64,000 nt of DNA from Massospora cicadina. Its lineage: Eukaryota; Entomophthoromycota; Entomophthoromycetes; Entomophthorales; Entomophthoraceae. The position numbers and the translations under genes were made by a program. The notes below the pieces were generated by a model. The model did no database searches, had not been told where the DNA came from, and worked only from the letters and a program-made list of their open reading frames with translations. Where the stretch lies: NCBI GenBank assembly GCA_022478985.1, contig JAKSZP010013542.1:1-64000 (forward strand), read 5' to 3'. Positions 46,801-58,290 of this stretch are shown in pieces (positions within the stretch are counted from its first letter, which is position 1; each line of letters starts with the position of its first letter).

Positions 46801-48190
46801 AAACTATTTTTGGGGCTAGGTTTTGCGGTAAACAGCAATGAAAAAATTTTCAGCAAGCAAATTTACAATGTGAGAGGGATTTTTATTGCAAAATAAGGTA
46901 AAGAAATTGACTGACTTATACCTGTCAAGGATAATTACTTAAATACTTGGTAATTTAAGGAAAAAGACGCCGTCCATGGGCGTGGGGCCTCAATTTTTCA
47001 GCCTAGAATGATGGAGCTTGGGTGGGAATAATTCAAACTGATGTGGCCATGTCAGCAGAATACCAAATTAATGTCAATTCAGCCTCTGGCGCACAAATCA
47101 TGGTTTTATTTTGATTGCACCTCCCCGAGTGGTGGCATCTTTCTTGACGGGTGGCTGGGACCTCCCAGGGCCATTCCAACAAGGGGCGGTCTAACTGGTT
47201 GGAAACGGATTCAGTACACTCAGCCTAACCATCCCCAGTTTCCACTATTTGTTTCCATTTTTTTTAAATTCAGTGTAATTGGGCCTTCCCACAAAAGGGG
47301 CGGGATATCAATCCTTTATTGATCCAATTGGTCCTTGAACCCAGCATCTGGTTGGGACTCACTGTATTTTTCCCATGCCAGTCCCTTTCTGCTGCGATTT
47401 TGGTGTAAACCACCTTGATATGCTGCAACAATTTGCCAGTCATCATTATAGAATGGGCAGAGGGGCCTTCAGGGGTAGGCCATAACCCACCACTTGTCTA
47501 CCACATGAGCAAGATCACTTTGTGTGACAAGGGGGATGGCCGCCCTCTTCAGACCCTTCTTGAAGGGAAATGGGAATGCTTCTCAGTCCACGCGCAGGGG
47601 GTTCTCCTCACGGACTTACACAGAACTGCAAAAAATTTTCTCCCTGAGAGCGCATCATCACATTCAGATTATGAGTTTGGTAGACTAGACTTGTGTGCAT
47701 TGGTGAAGATAATCTTTAATTTTGTGGTTGGAGGTCCCTGATGACATAAATAGTTCACCCCTTGATTTTTTCCTAAAAAACTGGTCTAGTTTTTGAAAAA
47801 AAGTATTAATTCTCATGTTCCAAAGATTGTTCAACCTCTGGAAGTATTAGCTCTACAATTGTGAGCTGGTACTTTAGGGTCTTTTTTGTTTCAGTGATAT
47901 GTGTGATTCTCAGGCCTTAGGCCAGTGCTAGGTCATTCAATGAACCAAATTTACATTATAGACAGTTGGAAGATTAGATGGTTTATAAAAAGTTTTTTCA
48001 AGGCTGTAGAGCCTGTACTGACCAACTTTGATGCTACGCTTGAGATCTTAAATTGGTTGTGGTGATTGATTACCACAACCAAGAGGTGATCAAGCTGCTG
48101 GTCCAACTCTTCTACCAGCTGTCTGATGGTGTGACCTGTCTGAGCGTGGGACTCTTGAACAGCAGCTTCCAAAATTTTATGCCGCGCCAC
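46801..48190 (-). pseudogene. Gypsy-C Gag region, containing an unexplained GC-richer stretch
   Basis: By position this should be Gag: the distance from the MARHKILEAAVQ start at 48190 to the late-Gag block at 46740 equals that in Gypsy-B. The 47951-48190 frame (RQLVEELDQQLDHLL) looks like the Gag coiled coil. Between about 46950 and 47760, however, the sequence is richer in G+C and the plus strand is more open (47041-47322 and 47415-47741) than the minus strand. I recognise neither reading, so this part may be a foreign insert. Confidence 0.4.
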
Positions 48191-48429
48191 TAATGATCAC
48201 AGTATTCCTTGTTCTGGCCACAATGATGGGTTACATTGCCTCCATTGTGATGATTCCCCACGCTGGTCTATAATCTCACGATGATGTGAGTCAGATTACC
48301 ATTCATATGGTAATCTAATTCACCCACTTGACAATTGACTCCACCTGTCTGGCGTTAATTGTGTAATATGACCTCGTGAACCTCCCAAAAGGTGCCATCT
48401 AATCAGTCCACCAGCAACTAGTAGTCTGC

Positions 48430-48996
48430 CGTTGGGATGAAAAAGTTTTAGACCACTTTTCCTACTTATTATTGTGGCCAGGATACTTAAAGTTCCTGAG
48501 TGCCAGATTATAAGTTTTTACTTTCCTTGACTAGAAGTCTTCACTTAGCGTAAAGTTCCTTGAGTGGTAAGTCTAATATGTTTTCATCCCTTAATAAAAT
48601 AGAAGTAAGCCAAATTATTAATGGCAAAAAAAAGAGAGTACTGTTTATTTGCTTAGAAACAAGATTAAATGGGAGATCATTGAGTTTTTCTTGGTAAATC
48701 TCCAAGCTTTCTAAGCATAAAATCTATACTCATTTACCAATTGGGGATTCTGTGGAATGCTGTCCACATCTGTCAAATGGGATTTGATCCTCACATAGAT
48801 CAGGTTTGAACCCTAATACTAGGATACTTTGGGTAAGTAATATTAATTGCCCAAGTTGGGGTTTATCCCTGGTATCAAAAGGCCTTAAAATTAGTCAAGA
48901 TTATCCCCAATAATGATTTTGTCTATTTCATCAGATTGGGTTCAATTCCTGTCATATGACACATATAAATATCTGGTTTGGGCAGGAATCCTGATA
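48430..48996 (-). repeat. 3' LTR of Gypsy-D (567 bp)
   Basis: It aligns with 54931-55488. Its terminal bases have decayed (CG for TG; TA for CA). Shared blocks include CCCAAGTTGGGGTTTATCCC and CTTAATAAAATAGAAGTAAG. Confidence 0.85.
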
Positions 48997-48999
48997 ATG

Positions 49000-51900
49000 T
49001 ACCTCGTAGTTCTTGGTGCAAGGTGGAAATTGCTGGAGAACTTGACTGTGTACGTAATTTACCATGGTGCCCTGAGCGACCTCCACAATTGAGTGTTCAT
49101 TATCTCGTTTATAAATAACTTTGTAGGGCCCCAACCAATCAGTTCCAAATTTGTTACTGTGACCTCCAGGCTGATGGTGGTAGAAAAAGACTATATCAAC
49201 CGGTTGGAAGATGTGCAGAGGTTGACTCTTGTCATTAAATTGATTGGTTCTTTATTAGTAGTAGCCAATAAGTTCTCAGAAGCCAGGGCATGAAGTTGGA
49301 TAACTCTCATTGGCAATACTCTACATAGTAGCTCTGTGGGCTTCAAGGGAAGCTTGATCTAGCATGGCCTGAACTTTAGAATACAGATGGGATTTTTTCT
49401 GACCAACGCTTGGAAGGGCGACATCTTAATTATTTGATGATAGCTTATTCTTTAAGTCAGAATGTCACTAGGCAAATATTGGGGCCAATAAAGGGGGCCA
49501 GTTGTGACCATTTTCCTGAGAGTTGCAGTTAAAGTACCATTCACATGATCTACCATTCCATTGGTTGAAGGATGGTATGGAGTGGAAAAGACCTGAGTGG
49601 ATCCCATAAGTTTGGCAAAATCATTCATCAGTGACAATAAAACATTTGACCGTTATTGGATCGGAATTATGTTAGGGCACCCATGCTGGGTATTAATCTA
49701 ATTATATCTAACGTGGCAAGCTTTTGCCAAAGCGGAGGGCAGATATACAGCTTTGATCTTAGTTAGATAAATTACTGATAGCAGGAGGAACTGATGACCA
49801 TTATAGGCTTGAGGGAGGGGTCCAACAACATCATACTAGTAGTATGGAAGGGTTAACAGGGTAGAACCACTGGATAGTGAGAATGATGATTAGGTAAATC
49901 TTGACTTTTACATACCAGGCAGGACTCTAATATCCTTTGGATTGAAACAAGCATATCTTCCCAGTAGCACTGAGTCTTGAGCTACTGGTAAGTTCTCCAA
50001 ATTCCTTCATGGCTGACTTGCAGATGTCCCACCAATATGATGTAAGTTTGAGCCAAAGGCCATATATATTGCAACCATTTTCAAGACCTGAGTTTGTAAG
50101 CTTCGTTTTTTACTTGGAAATTCGCCACTTTTTTATTAAAACTTTTTGAAGGGTCATGGATTCATCTTTCCATAAATGCAATTGAGTTAAAAAGTCATAG
50201 AGTCTATCCTCCTCAGGGTCATTTAGAGTTAATATGGGGAGCATGGATAAGCAATCCACATTTTGGTGGATGGTCCCTGGTCAATAAATAATAGAAAAAT
50301 CATGGTTTTGAAGAATTAACGCCCATAAACTAACCTCCTATAAGGATCCTTAATTTATTGCAGCCATCACAAAGAAGCATGGTCATTAATTATAAAGTAA
50401 ACAAGAGAGGTCGACCTTGGGAAAATATACCACGCCAAGTTTTTTAGCCTGTGCTGGTTTTAAATTTGTTTTTAATAAAAACCCAACCCAGAGTGGAGCA
50501 GGAACCACCCCACTATACTACCACTTCGCCATGGTCATTAATTAAATTAAAATAGTTTCCATACAAATAGGGTTGGAAATGCTTAAAACCAGTGGGACCA
50601 ACAAGCATTTGCATTTTATAATGTTATAATTGTGTTTGGCTCTAATTAAGGTCTTGCTATATAAGGCAATGGGGTAGTCCACTAAGTGTTCAATGTGCTG
50701 AGATAATATAGCTCCAATAGCTATATCGCTGGCATCTGTAAAAAATAGTAAGGCTTTACAAAGTTAAGATGTATAAGTACTGGTTAATGAGAAAGCTATG
50801 CTTAATAGGTCAAAGGCCTGCTGTTGCTCTTCTTTTCTTTTTTTTTAGTACTAGATGTTCCCAACCAAATGTTGCTCTTCTTTTCATTGGAAGGGTATAC
50901 CCTTCTTCAATAAATATACTAGAGGCTCAGAGGTGTCAGCAAAGTGTGGAATAAACTGGCTATAATATTCCACCATCCTTAAAAAACCTATACATCACGT
51001 AGGGACTAGGGGGATGTTGGAATTTGAGATGACCACATATTCCAACCTTTTAACCAATTAATAAGTTTGAAAATTATGTTATAATTGTATAGTATTGGCA
51101 ACAGCGGCTGACTGATGAGATTATTGTCAGGCATCATCCCTAATGATATTAAGTACAAATTTGATGAGGGAACAAAACCCAATAGTCGAATTATAGGGAA
51201 TTGTTCAGAGTGGAATGAATAAGGGAGCCATCAGAAACTTACAAAATGTTCAAATGCCGGAGGTAGAGAGTAGGATTGTCATCAGCCAAAACAATTGGTT
51301 TTGAGTTCCTAATACTAATTGTTTTGTCCGCCAAACAGCTGAGGGTTACGCTGCCTAATAAACTCAAATCGCTGGACCTGAAGAAATTTGGTGCCTAACA
51401 CTTGAGGGTCAAACCAGCATAGGAGCGCAAATAATTCCCAGTGGACATCTGAAAAGTTGTGTGCCAATTTTAACTATAAAACCCCCCAATTATTCCCCTA
51501 AAAAAGCAGATAAAAGCTTATTAACTTATTTGTTATACATTAGTTGTTTAACATTTCTCTTAAGAGAAGAGTGCAAGGATCAGATATCCTTAGGTTGCTA
51601 CAAAGTCTCCACTTGGCTCTTTGAGAAGAGAATAGGGAAAGTGTTCCTTACCAGTACCAGAACATCTTCAAAACGAAGAAGCACCTTTCTAGCGTTGGAA
51701 AATTCACTCAACGTGGCTTTTGGGCATTCAACTCTAATGATAGTCTTCATACTATTATTGCCCCAATCAATCAATTTCAACCAAATCAACAAAAGTATCC
51801 ACAAATCTGTGCAGTTGTTTTTAGATTCAGAAGCGAGCAAGCATCCAGCGCTCAGATTTTAACAGGGGACATCTTAGAAATGGCCAGGACCTTGTCATCT

Positions 51901-52760
51901 ATTGGGGATATTCCATCTTTACCTACCTTATGGCCTAAAAAGCCACTTTGCTATGAAAAAAGGAGCATTTTAATGGCTTTAGTTTTAACAAAGTTGTTAT
52001 AACCGCTAGAAAACTTAACTTAAATGGGCTATGTGCTCAGTAAAAGTTCTCAAAAAATGGTAATATCGTCAAGATAAACTAGCACACAGGAGCGTTTCAA
52101 ATTCGCCTAAAAGTCCATACATGGCGCGTTGGAAGGTGGTGGGGGCGTTACATAACCCTGCAGCATTTGATTGGGTTTTGATAGACCTTCACTTGAAATG
52201 AGGGAGCATTTCTCCCAATCTTCAGGTGACAAGTCGATTTACCAGTATCCACTAGCAAGATCCATAGCTAAAAGATAGTGGGAACCTGACATTAAGCATT
52301 AGGAATAATATAAATGCAGAAGTGGATAGCTATCCTTTCAGGTAATAGAATTGAGATGGAAATAATCCATAACAACACGGCGACCACCTTCCTCCTACTG
52401 GATAAATAAAAGAGCAGAGACCATGGGCTTTTAGAAGGACATGCAACCCTGCTTCCAACAGTTGCTGTAGCTATAAGGCCACTTGAGCTTCCATAATTTT
52501 AGATTTTCTGTATGGCCAATATTTAAATGATGGGTGAGCCTTGGTTTCAATTTGGTGAATTACCCCTGACAATTTTCCGTAGTCACCTGTTCCTGAGGAA
52601 AAGATATTGCAATACTCCTTAAGGAGGTCTTCAACGTTCTGGCGTTCATTAGGGGTGAGATTGTCTCCAATTTTATTGTCAACCAGAGCTATGGTAGGTA
52701 GGGGGACAAATCCTAAATCTTGTGAGGAGCCAAAACAACTCACATTGGCAATATCATCTA
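49000..52760 (-). pseudogene. Gypsy-D Pol: RT, RNase H, integrase
   Basis: The RT start is the 52471-52743 frame (ERQNVEDLLKEYCNIFS, then FKYWPYRKSK). GLCNAPTTFQRAM (about 52160) is the RT palm motif. The integrase C-terminal core (49452-49637) has STPYHPSTNGMVDHVNGT; the third catalytic residue, normally Glu in NGMVERxNG, is Asp here. The Pol end (48952-49134) has YKVIYKRDNEHSI, matching the remnant at 18.3 kb. The region is divided by many stops and frame changes, plus the 32-bp retroposed insert at 50838. Confidence 0.75.
50822..50885 (-). mobile_element. Micro-insertion S6: 32-bp retroposed 3' end inside Gypsy-D, 16-bp target duplication
   Basis: The insert (50838-50869) is flanked by perfect 16-bp copies of TGTTGCTCTTCTTTTC (50822-50837 and 50870-50885). 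On the minus strand it reads TTTGGTTGGGAACATC, then TAGTACT and an A run. Because it interrupts Gypsy-D, the small retroposon family was active after Gypsy-D inserted. Confidence 0.9.
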
Positions 52761-53461
52761 TGGGACATACTGAAGGACTTGAGGGTTTGATTTATTAGGT
52801 TCCCTAGTAAGATGGAGATAGATTTCCCATATGCAAGATCCAAAATCCCAGGGCAGATCAACGCTTCTTTGATTGAAGGGTTCAAATGACCACTTATCTC
52901 AATTACTTGATTAGGTGAAATTGAATCGTGATCCCCATATCCATGATAACTTGTGAGCCAGATGGTATCTAATAGGATGGGGGGCGTATAGAGGGATCCC
53001 ATCTTTGGCTTTCAAGCCTCAAAGAGTAACATAGTTTTTTCTCCCAAGACTTGATATCTGATTTTACAAATGGAGGACGGAAATTCAAGGGTGGCATGTT
53101 CGTTTTTGGAGCTCTTTTTAATTTTAACCAGGAGTTCAAATATTAAAAAAAATCTGATACCCTAATAGGGACAGGTATTTTTTTATGGTTGATAATGCAG
53201 TTGAACTCCCGCATCAGTTGGACTCCAATAAGCAGCTCTTAATTATAGATTTCTAGCACAATAGTAGGGCAGTAATCAAAAGTTTCCCAAATTGGAGAGG
53301 TAAGGCAGAATAAACCTGATTGCCTTAGTCGTTCAATTACCTGCCATTCCAATTTCAGCTTCATGAAGCAAGTCAGTAGCCATTTTTATATCTCTGGATA
53401 ATTCAGGAGGATATAATGTTAACCGGTGATCTGGTATAAATTAACTCCAAGATTTTTAATA

Positions 53462-54890
53462 TTATGAAAGAACACTTCTATTTAAACCACCAAAGAGACG
53501 TATTGAGAAGTAATGGCTAGTAACTTTAGTTGGAGATTTGTAGCAAATCAAGTAGAGGATTTTGCTGCGACCAAGTAAGGGCTGCTCAATAGTTTTAAAG
53601 GTTTTATCATCTAACGCTTGTCTTTCCATAGAGGAAATAACCTCCAAGATTTGTTTGGGTAACTGGTAGATATAAAAAAAGGAAAGCTGAAGATCTTTAT
53701 TTCCTTGAATAAAAAGGGTTACAATAATTTTTGCAGGTGCAGCTAACACAAAACATCCTGAGATGCAAGGCATAGCACTAGAGCTAGTACAAGGTTCATG
53801 AGGCACTTGATTGCCGTCAGCATAGGGAGCCTCCTGTCCTATACTGACTGGTATTTTTGCTGACTTACTTTGAATGATGCAACAAAAGTTCAAACTATGG
53901 TTGTTTCTCTTGCAATAAGTGCAGAATAATTTGGGGGTAGGCGAATTGGGGGATTTAACCGCTAACTTTTGAAGATGAGGCATATTATCATTAAAAAAGA
54001 GGGCCCAGTGGGTTTAATTAGGTCGTCTGGAATCTCCAAAATGGCTTCTTTTGTATAAAGGAGAGAAGTAAAGTTAGACTTCACCGTTCTGAGATTAATA
54101 TTAGGCTTATTTTTTAAATGCGAAAAACGAGGCAGCGGTAGTGTTGTCCAACATGAGAAGATTTCCTATGACCAACGTTTGATCCTTAAGGTAAAAACAG
54201 TAGACAAACTTATTAATGGTCTCTCATCAATCAAGGCTTATTCCCATAAACGTTTGCTTTTGGTTAGCTAAAGTTAGTTTGCTCCTAAATTCATGAAGCA
54301 AGGCAGTCTTGGCTTCATTTCAAGTATTGCAATGCATTAAATGTGGTATTATAATGTCTTGAGCCATGTGAATAAAAAATTAGTTAGGTGTTTAGCCGTA
54401 GGGTGTCAGTGGATCCTTCCATAGCTCTTTCATAACAAAATATGAAAGAGAAAATGCTCCCTTAACATAGGATGTACTTTTCTTTGAACAATGGTTTAAA
54501 TGTGCCACTGGGAGAGGTTAAGGGACAAATGACGTGAACTGACACCAGTAGTGCGTTTTCCCCTAAAGAGGAACTGCTACGCTGGAAGATTTGTGAGGGT
54601 GGAGAGCTTCCACTTGACTTTGTAAATCATTATTATCCTCAATTATTGAGTCTACCCAATGATTGGCGGCACAAAGGCTGATTTTGTGGCAACAAGCAGA
54701 ATTAACTTCCAAATTTAGCCTTTTATCTCAGTAGTCACATTTCAAAGTTTGAGTTGGTGTTGCTCAATGGTGAGCATTATTTGCTCTAACCCACGTATCA
54801 CAGCATGTAAATTTGGCAATAATTTTTTAGTTCCTGATCCAAAGAGGGATCTGAAGCTGAATCAATATTGCTCATGGTAATATTAGTTTC
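53462..54890 (-). pseudogene. Gypsy-D Gag with CCHC knuckle and start of protease
   Basis: The longest frame (53462-53983, 173 codons) has a CX2CX4HX4C zinc knuckle (CTYCKRNNHSLNFC, about 53925-53884). The residues after it, including AAPAKIIVTLFIQGNKDLQL, are where a retropepsin domain would begin, but I do not see DTG. The Gag start is near 54874 (MSNIDSASD), about 35 bp after the primer binding site. The middle is divided by stops. Confidence 0.65.
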
Positions 54891-54909
54891 ACTGTGAACT
54901 CATGGTATA

Positions 54910-54926
54910 CCTGGCAGGGAGCACCA
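54910..54926 (-). other. Primer binding site of Gypsy-D
   Basis: On the minus strand TGGTGCTCCCTGCCAGG begins four bases after the LTR. It differs from the Gypsy-B/C site after TGGTGCTC, so a different tRNA, or a different form of it, is used. Confidence 0.65.
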
Positions 54927-54930
54927 ATTT

Positions 54931-55488
54931 TGATGGGATGAAGGGCTTTAGACCACTTATACTTTTATTTTAAGGCCAAGAGACCTGAAGTTCCTGATAG
55001 CTGATATATGATGTTACTTTTCTTGGCTGGAAAGTCTTCACTGAGGATGAAGTTTCTTTAGTGTTAAATCGTAAAATGTTTTTAATCCCTTAATAAAATA
55101 GAAGTAAGCTAATTTTTAATGGCAAAAATAAAGTACTGTATATTTGCTTAGAAACGTGTTTTTTGGGATATCAGTGAGATTTTCTTAGTAAATCTTCAAG
55201 CATTCTGAGCTTAGATCTATACTCATTTACCAATTGAGGATTCTGAAGCATATTGTTAAGATTTATCTTACAGGTTTTTATCACCGCATAGATTGGGTTT
55301 AAACCTCGTTGTTAGGGGGTTTTGGTTAAGTATACTTGGTTTCCCAAGTTGGGGTTTATCCCTGATATCAAAAGGCTTTGAATTTAGTTAGGGTATTCTC
55401 AATAATGGTTTTATATATTTTATCAGATTAGGTTCAATTCCCATCATCTGACTTATACGAATCTCTGATTTTGGCAGGAATACTGACA
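54931..55488 (-). repeat. 5' LTR of Gypsy-D (558 bp)
   Basis: On the plus strand it starts TGATGGGATG and ends CTGACA; partner of 48430-48996. Confidence 0.85.
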
Positions 55489-56036
55489 CCATCGTTGAGC
55501 CTACACATTTTCATAAAAGTATACCAACCTTGATGTGCTGCCAGGAAAGGATCCACAAGGTCTGTCAATTATATGTATATATGTGTTGGTTGATCATATT
55601 GACTACTTGCTCTTGAGTAGAAATCTCTTTCTATTTTGTGGACAGTTTATTTCATAAAATAAATGGTAATTCGCCTATAGATAGTCCTGATTCCTATAGC
55701 TTCTAAGCATCCCCAAATGTGCTTCATTAATAGCTTTAGTAGAGAGATGGTACCCTAGGGGAGCCATTCCATGACCTCCTCAATGTGTTTGGGAATAGGT
55801 ACGTTAGCCAATTAGCTTAGCAATTGGGAGGCCAGAGGCCCTATGAGGATGGACTCCATAATGGAAGCATAATTCTTCTTGTTTACTGAGCTGATGAGGT
55901 GTAAGTAGTCTTATTAAATTCCTATAAGTCCTTGGGTTAAAGGAGTATACTCGTCCTAAATGCTGACAATGAAGCAGCTGAGATGTTGCTTCATGTTAGA
56001 TATTTCCATTATATTCTTTAATTTTGTTTAAAGTGT
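55489..56036 (-). other. Gypsy-C leader and start of gag, upstream of the Gypsy-D insertion
   Basis: It lies between the Gypsy-D 5' LTR and the Gypsy-C primer binding site, so it should be the Gypsy-C 5' leader and first part of Gag. Minus-strand frames are short and I recognise no motif. Confidence 0.4.
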
Positions 56037-56054
56037 CCCCTGTAGTGAGCACCA
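56037..56054 (-). other. Primer binding site of Gypsy-C
   Basis: On the minus strand TGGTGCTCACTACAGGGG begins three bases after the LTR. It is identical to the Gypsy-B copy 1 site except for one base, and it fixes the orientation of Gypsy-C. Confidence 0.7.
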
Positions 56055-56057
56055 AAA

Positions 56058-56833
56058 TGTTAAAATTGGAATTAAAACTGGTTAAGATTGTCACAGGTAA
56101 TTTATGCATTTTATCAGGTATAACTGTTGAAGACAAATTACCCCAAAAAACGTAGTGATTGGTAGAAAGTAAACTTTTATTAATTATATATTCTTTAATT
56201 CCGCTTTATTCTTGTTTGGTACTTTCAGCATCAAAGATCCATTTTAAGATTAAACTAGAGTTCCTCTGATGATGGTAATCCTATAATTTGAGTTGCCGCA
56301 TTCAAAATTTTTCTAATACATGACCCTTCAAATATATAAATGGACCTCTAGTCTTTAGCTCATGTGTCAGCCATCTCTGCGGCTTCCAAATCTTCCAGTG
56401 CTTTTCCATTTATGGTCTGCTAATAGACTGTCAACATTGATGCTGAGACTTGATGGTCATCTTTCTAATGTTGAGTACATATTGATGGTTGTCTGCTCAA
56501 CTTCAATTACATCCTTAGGGTATTGGTTGGTGGGGACGCTTATGGCAGATTTTGCTGAGTAAATATGGTGATTTTTGATCAATTATAACAGAACTAATTT
56601 GGGTAACTGGACGTTCAGTTAATATTGATAGGGTATGATCTGCCAAAAGTCAGTATCATATGGTTAAATAAACCATAAGTGTTTAAATCTTGGGTCAGAA
56701 AAGGTTAACAGAATATCTGATGGAAGAGTAATAAGAATAGATCTACTAAGGAAACAGGCAGAAGGACAAGGTAGTCAAGGGTAGCGGCGAGGTCTATAGG
56801 TCATTTGAGGTATTATTGCTATGGTCAATATCA
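56058..56833 (-). repeat. 5' LTR of Gypsy-C (776 bp)
   Basis: On the plus strand it starts TGTTAAAATTGGAATTAAAA and ends CAATATCA; partner of 33481-34257. Confidence 0.85.
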
Positions 56834-58290
56834 TATGGTACTCAAGCCCAAATTTTTAACAACTATATTATTGTCTAATTAAGTTGTATGTTAGTGTGCG
56901 ACAATTTAAGTTATTGAATAAAATTTATTCCCTTAAAGTGAGCTCTATAATTTGTAATGTATGCAACAATTATGTAAAAACTCTAGTATTGCAGTGCCAT
57001 ACAACACAGTGGACCCTATCTCTATAGTGACAGGCGGCTTAGGACTAGTGTATTGTCACATACAGATACTCTTTGACAACAGTGATGCTCAAATGACAGC
57101 AAACTCAAACTTGCAATTGACTTCTTCAAGAGGATCTTACAAACCTGAGTTTTAAGCTTCCACATTTTATAGAAGGTCAGTCACCCTACCCACTAAAGGT
57201 TTTTATGTAACTTTTAATGAAAGCAATATTTATTATAAAACTTATACTGAGCTTTCAAATTAATCTGTTATCCATGGTATGAATAATATTATGGTAAGGT
57301 AAGGTTAAGTTTCCTATCTGAGCCAACAATCATAAAGTCTTAATAGGAAATTTAGCAACCCTTTAAGATAATAGTGTGTTAAACCAAGAAATGCGCTTGG
57401 CATTTATATGTTTTGATATAAGAAGGATAAGTTGCAGTTAGCACTAATCTTAATCTTCATATAACCTGTGGACACTAAATTAGCTTTCTAGAGGCACCTC
57501 AGTCAGGGTCCAGCCTCTTGTTGAAATGCAGTAAAATGACAACCAAGCCTCCTGACACCAGTAGGAGACAGCTGAGGAGCTTTCAGCTTGATGCACCACA
57601 GTTGAGGATTTTTTGTTAAAATCAGGAAGTTCATGGGAGGTCAAATCAACCTATAAGTGGCATCATCTTTATATATGAAAAGAATTGTATGTATGTATGT
57701 GGAAGACATACTATCTCATGAAAAAATATACCAAAATTTACCAAACTTGGTGTAAATACTTTATATATTTTAAAGATGGCCATATGTTCTTTTTCAAAAA
57801 ATAACGATTTAAAAAAATTATAGATAAGATTGAAAAAAGTATAAGATTCTGTTAGTAATTGTATATCCTTTTGGATGAGCTTTTAGTGTTATTCATTTAG
57901 TTAAATAGGTTCATAGGTTTTAATATGAGGTTGGTAGTTTTTGGTTGATTTAAAAGTTCAATTGTTTTTGGCTGGTTGTTGGTAAATTTAGGTTGATTTG
58001 ATAGGCATAATGGTTTCAGATGAATGATGATGAGTTAGTTAATTCAATAGTACAATAATTTGCTGAGTGGTTGGTGATTTTATATTTAATCACTATAATT
58101 TGATTTCTTAATTTTATTGGTAATTATCTACAAATTAAAAAATGTTTAGGATTATCTAGTAAACTTTAAACCCACAAACTAATCTGGGTAAATATAAAAT
58201 TTTCTTTCTCGTTGCAAACACTTTTGCAACCTATTCAATTCAAGACTAAATCTAGTTTGATAATCTCACAGAGGAGATTAGTCTGCGCCC
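56834..58290. other. AT-rich spacer, no gene
   Basis: Nothing could be assigned. A short (ATGT)n run occurs near 57688-57701. The 56961-57155 open frame has no recognisable motif. Confidence 0.4.

Larger units (their letters stand above)
48430..55488 (-). mobile_element. Gypsy-D: LTR retrotransposon nested in Gypsy-C
   Basis: Direct LTRs (48430-48996 and 54931-55488) and a primer binding site inside the right one (54910-54926) show a minus-strand element of 7059 bp. Gag, protease, RT, RNase H and integrase remnants lie in that order from high to low coordinates. It interrupts the 5' part of Gypsy-C. A 32-bp fragment of the small retroposon (50838-50869) landed in it later. Target duplications are not visible (TCTGC left, CCATC right). 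Confidence 0.85.
33481..56833 (-). mobile_element. Gypsy-C: old LTR retrotransposon split by two nested elements
   Basis: Direct LTRs at 33481-34257 and 56058-56833 delimit it. The primer binding site lies just inside the right LTR (56037-56054), so the element reads on the minus strand with its 5' end at 56.8 kb. Gag and N-terminal Pol lie at about 43988-48190 and C-terminal Pol at 34985-37450. Inside are Gypsy-B copy 1 (37451-43987) and Gypsy-D (48430-55488). Without these the element is about 9.8 kb, still long for a gypsy element, so a further insertion may be hidden. No target duplication is visible at the outer ends. Confidence 0.8.

Noticed and set aside
48760..48960. Possible tRNA gene (GGTTCAATTCCTGTC-like T-arm) in the Gypsy-D LTRs
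   Set aside because: No matching acceptor, D or anticodon arms; the motif is part of a 560-bp LTR present twice.
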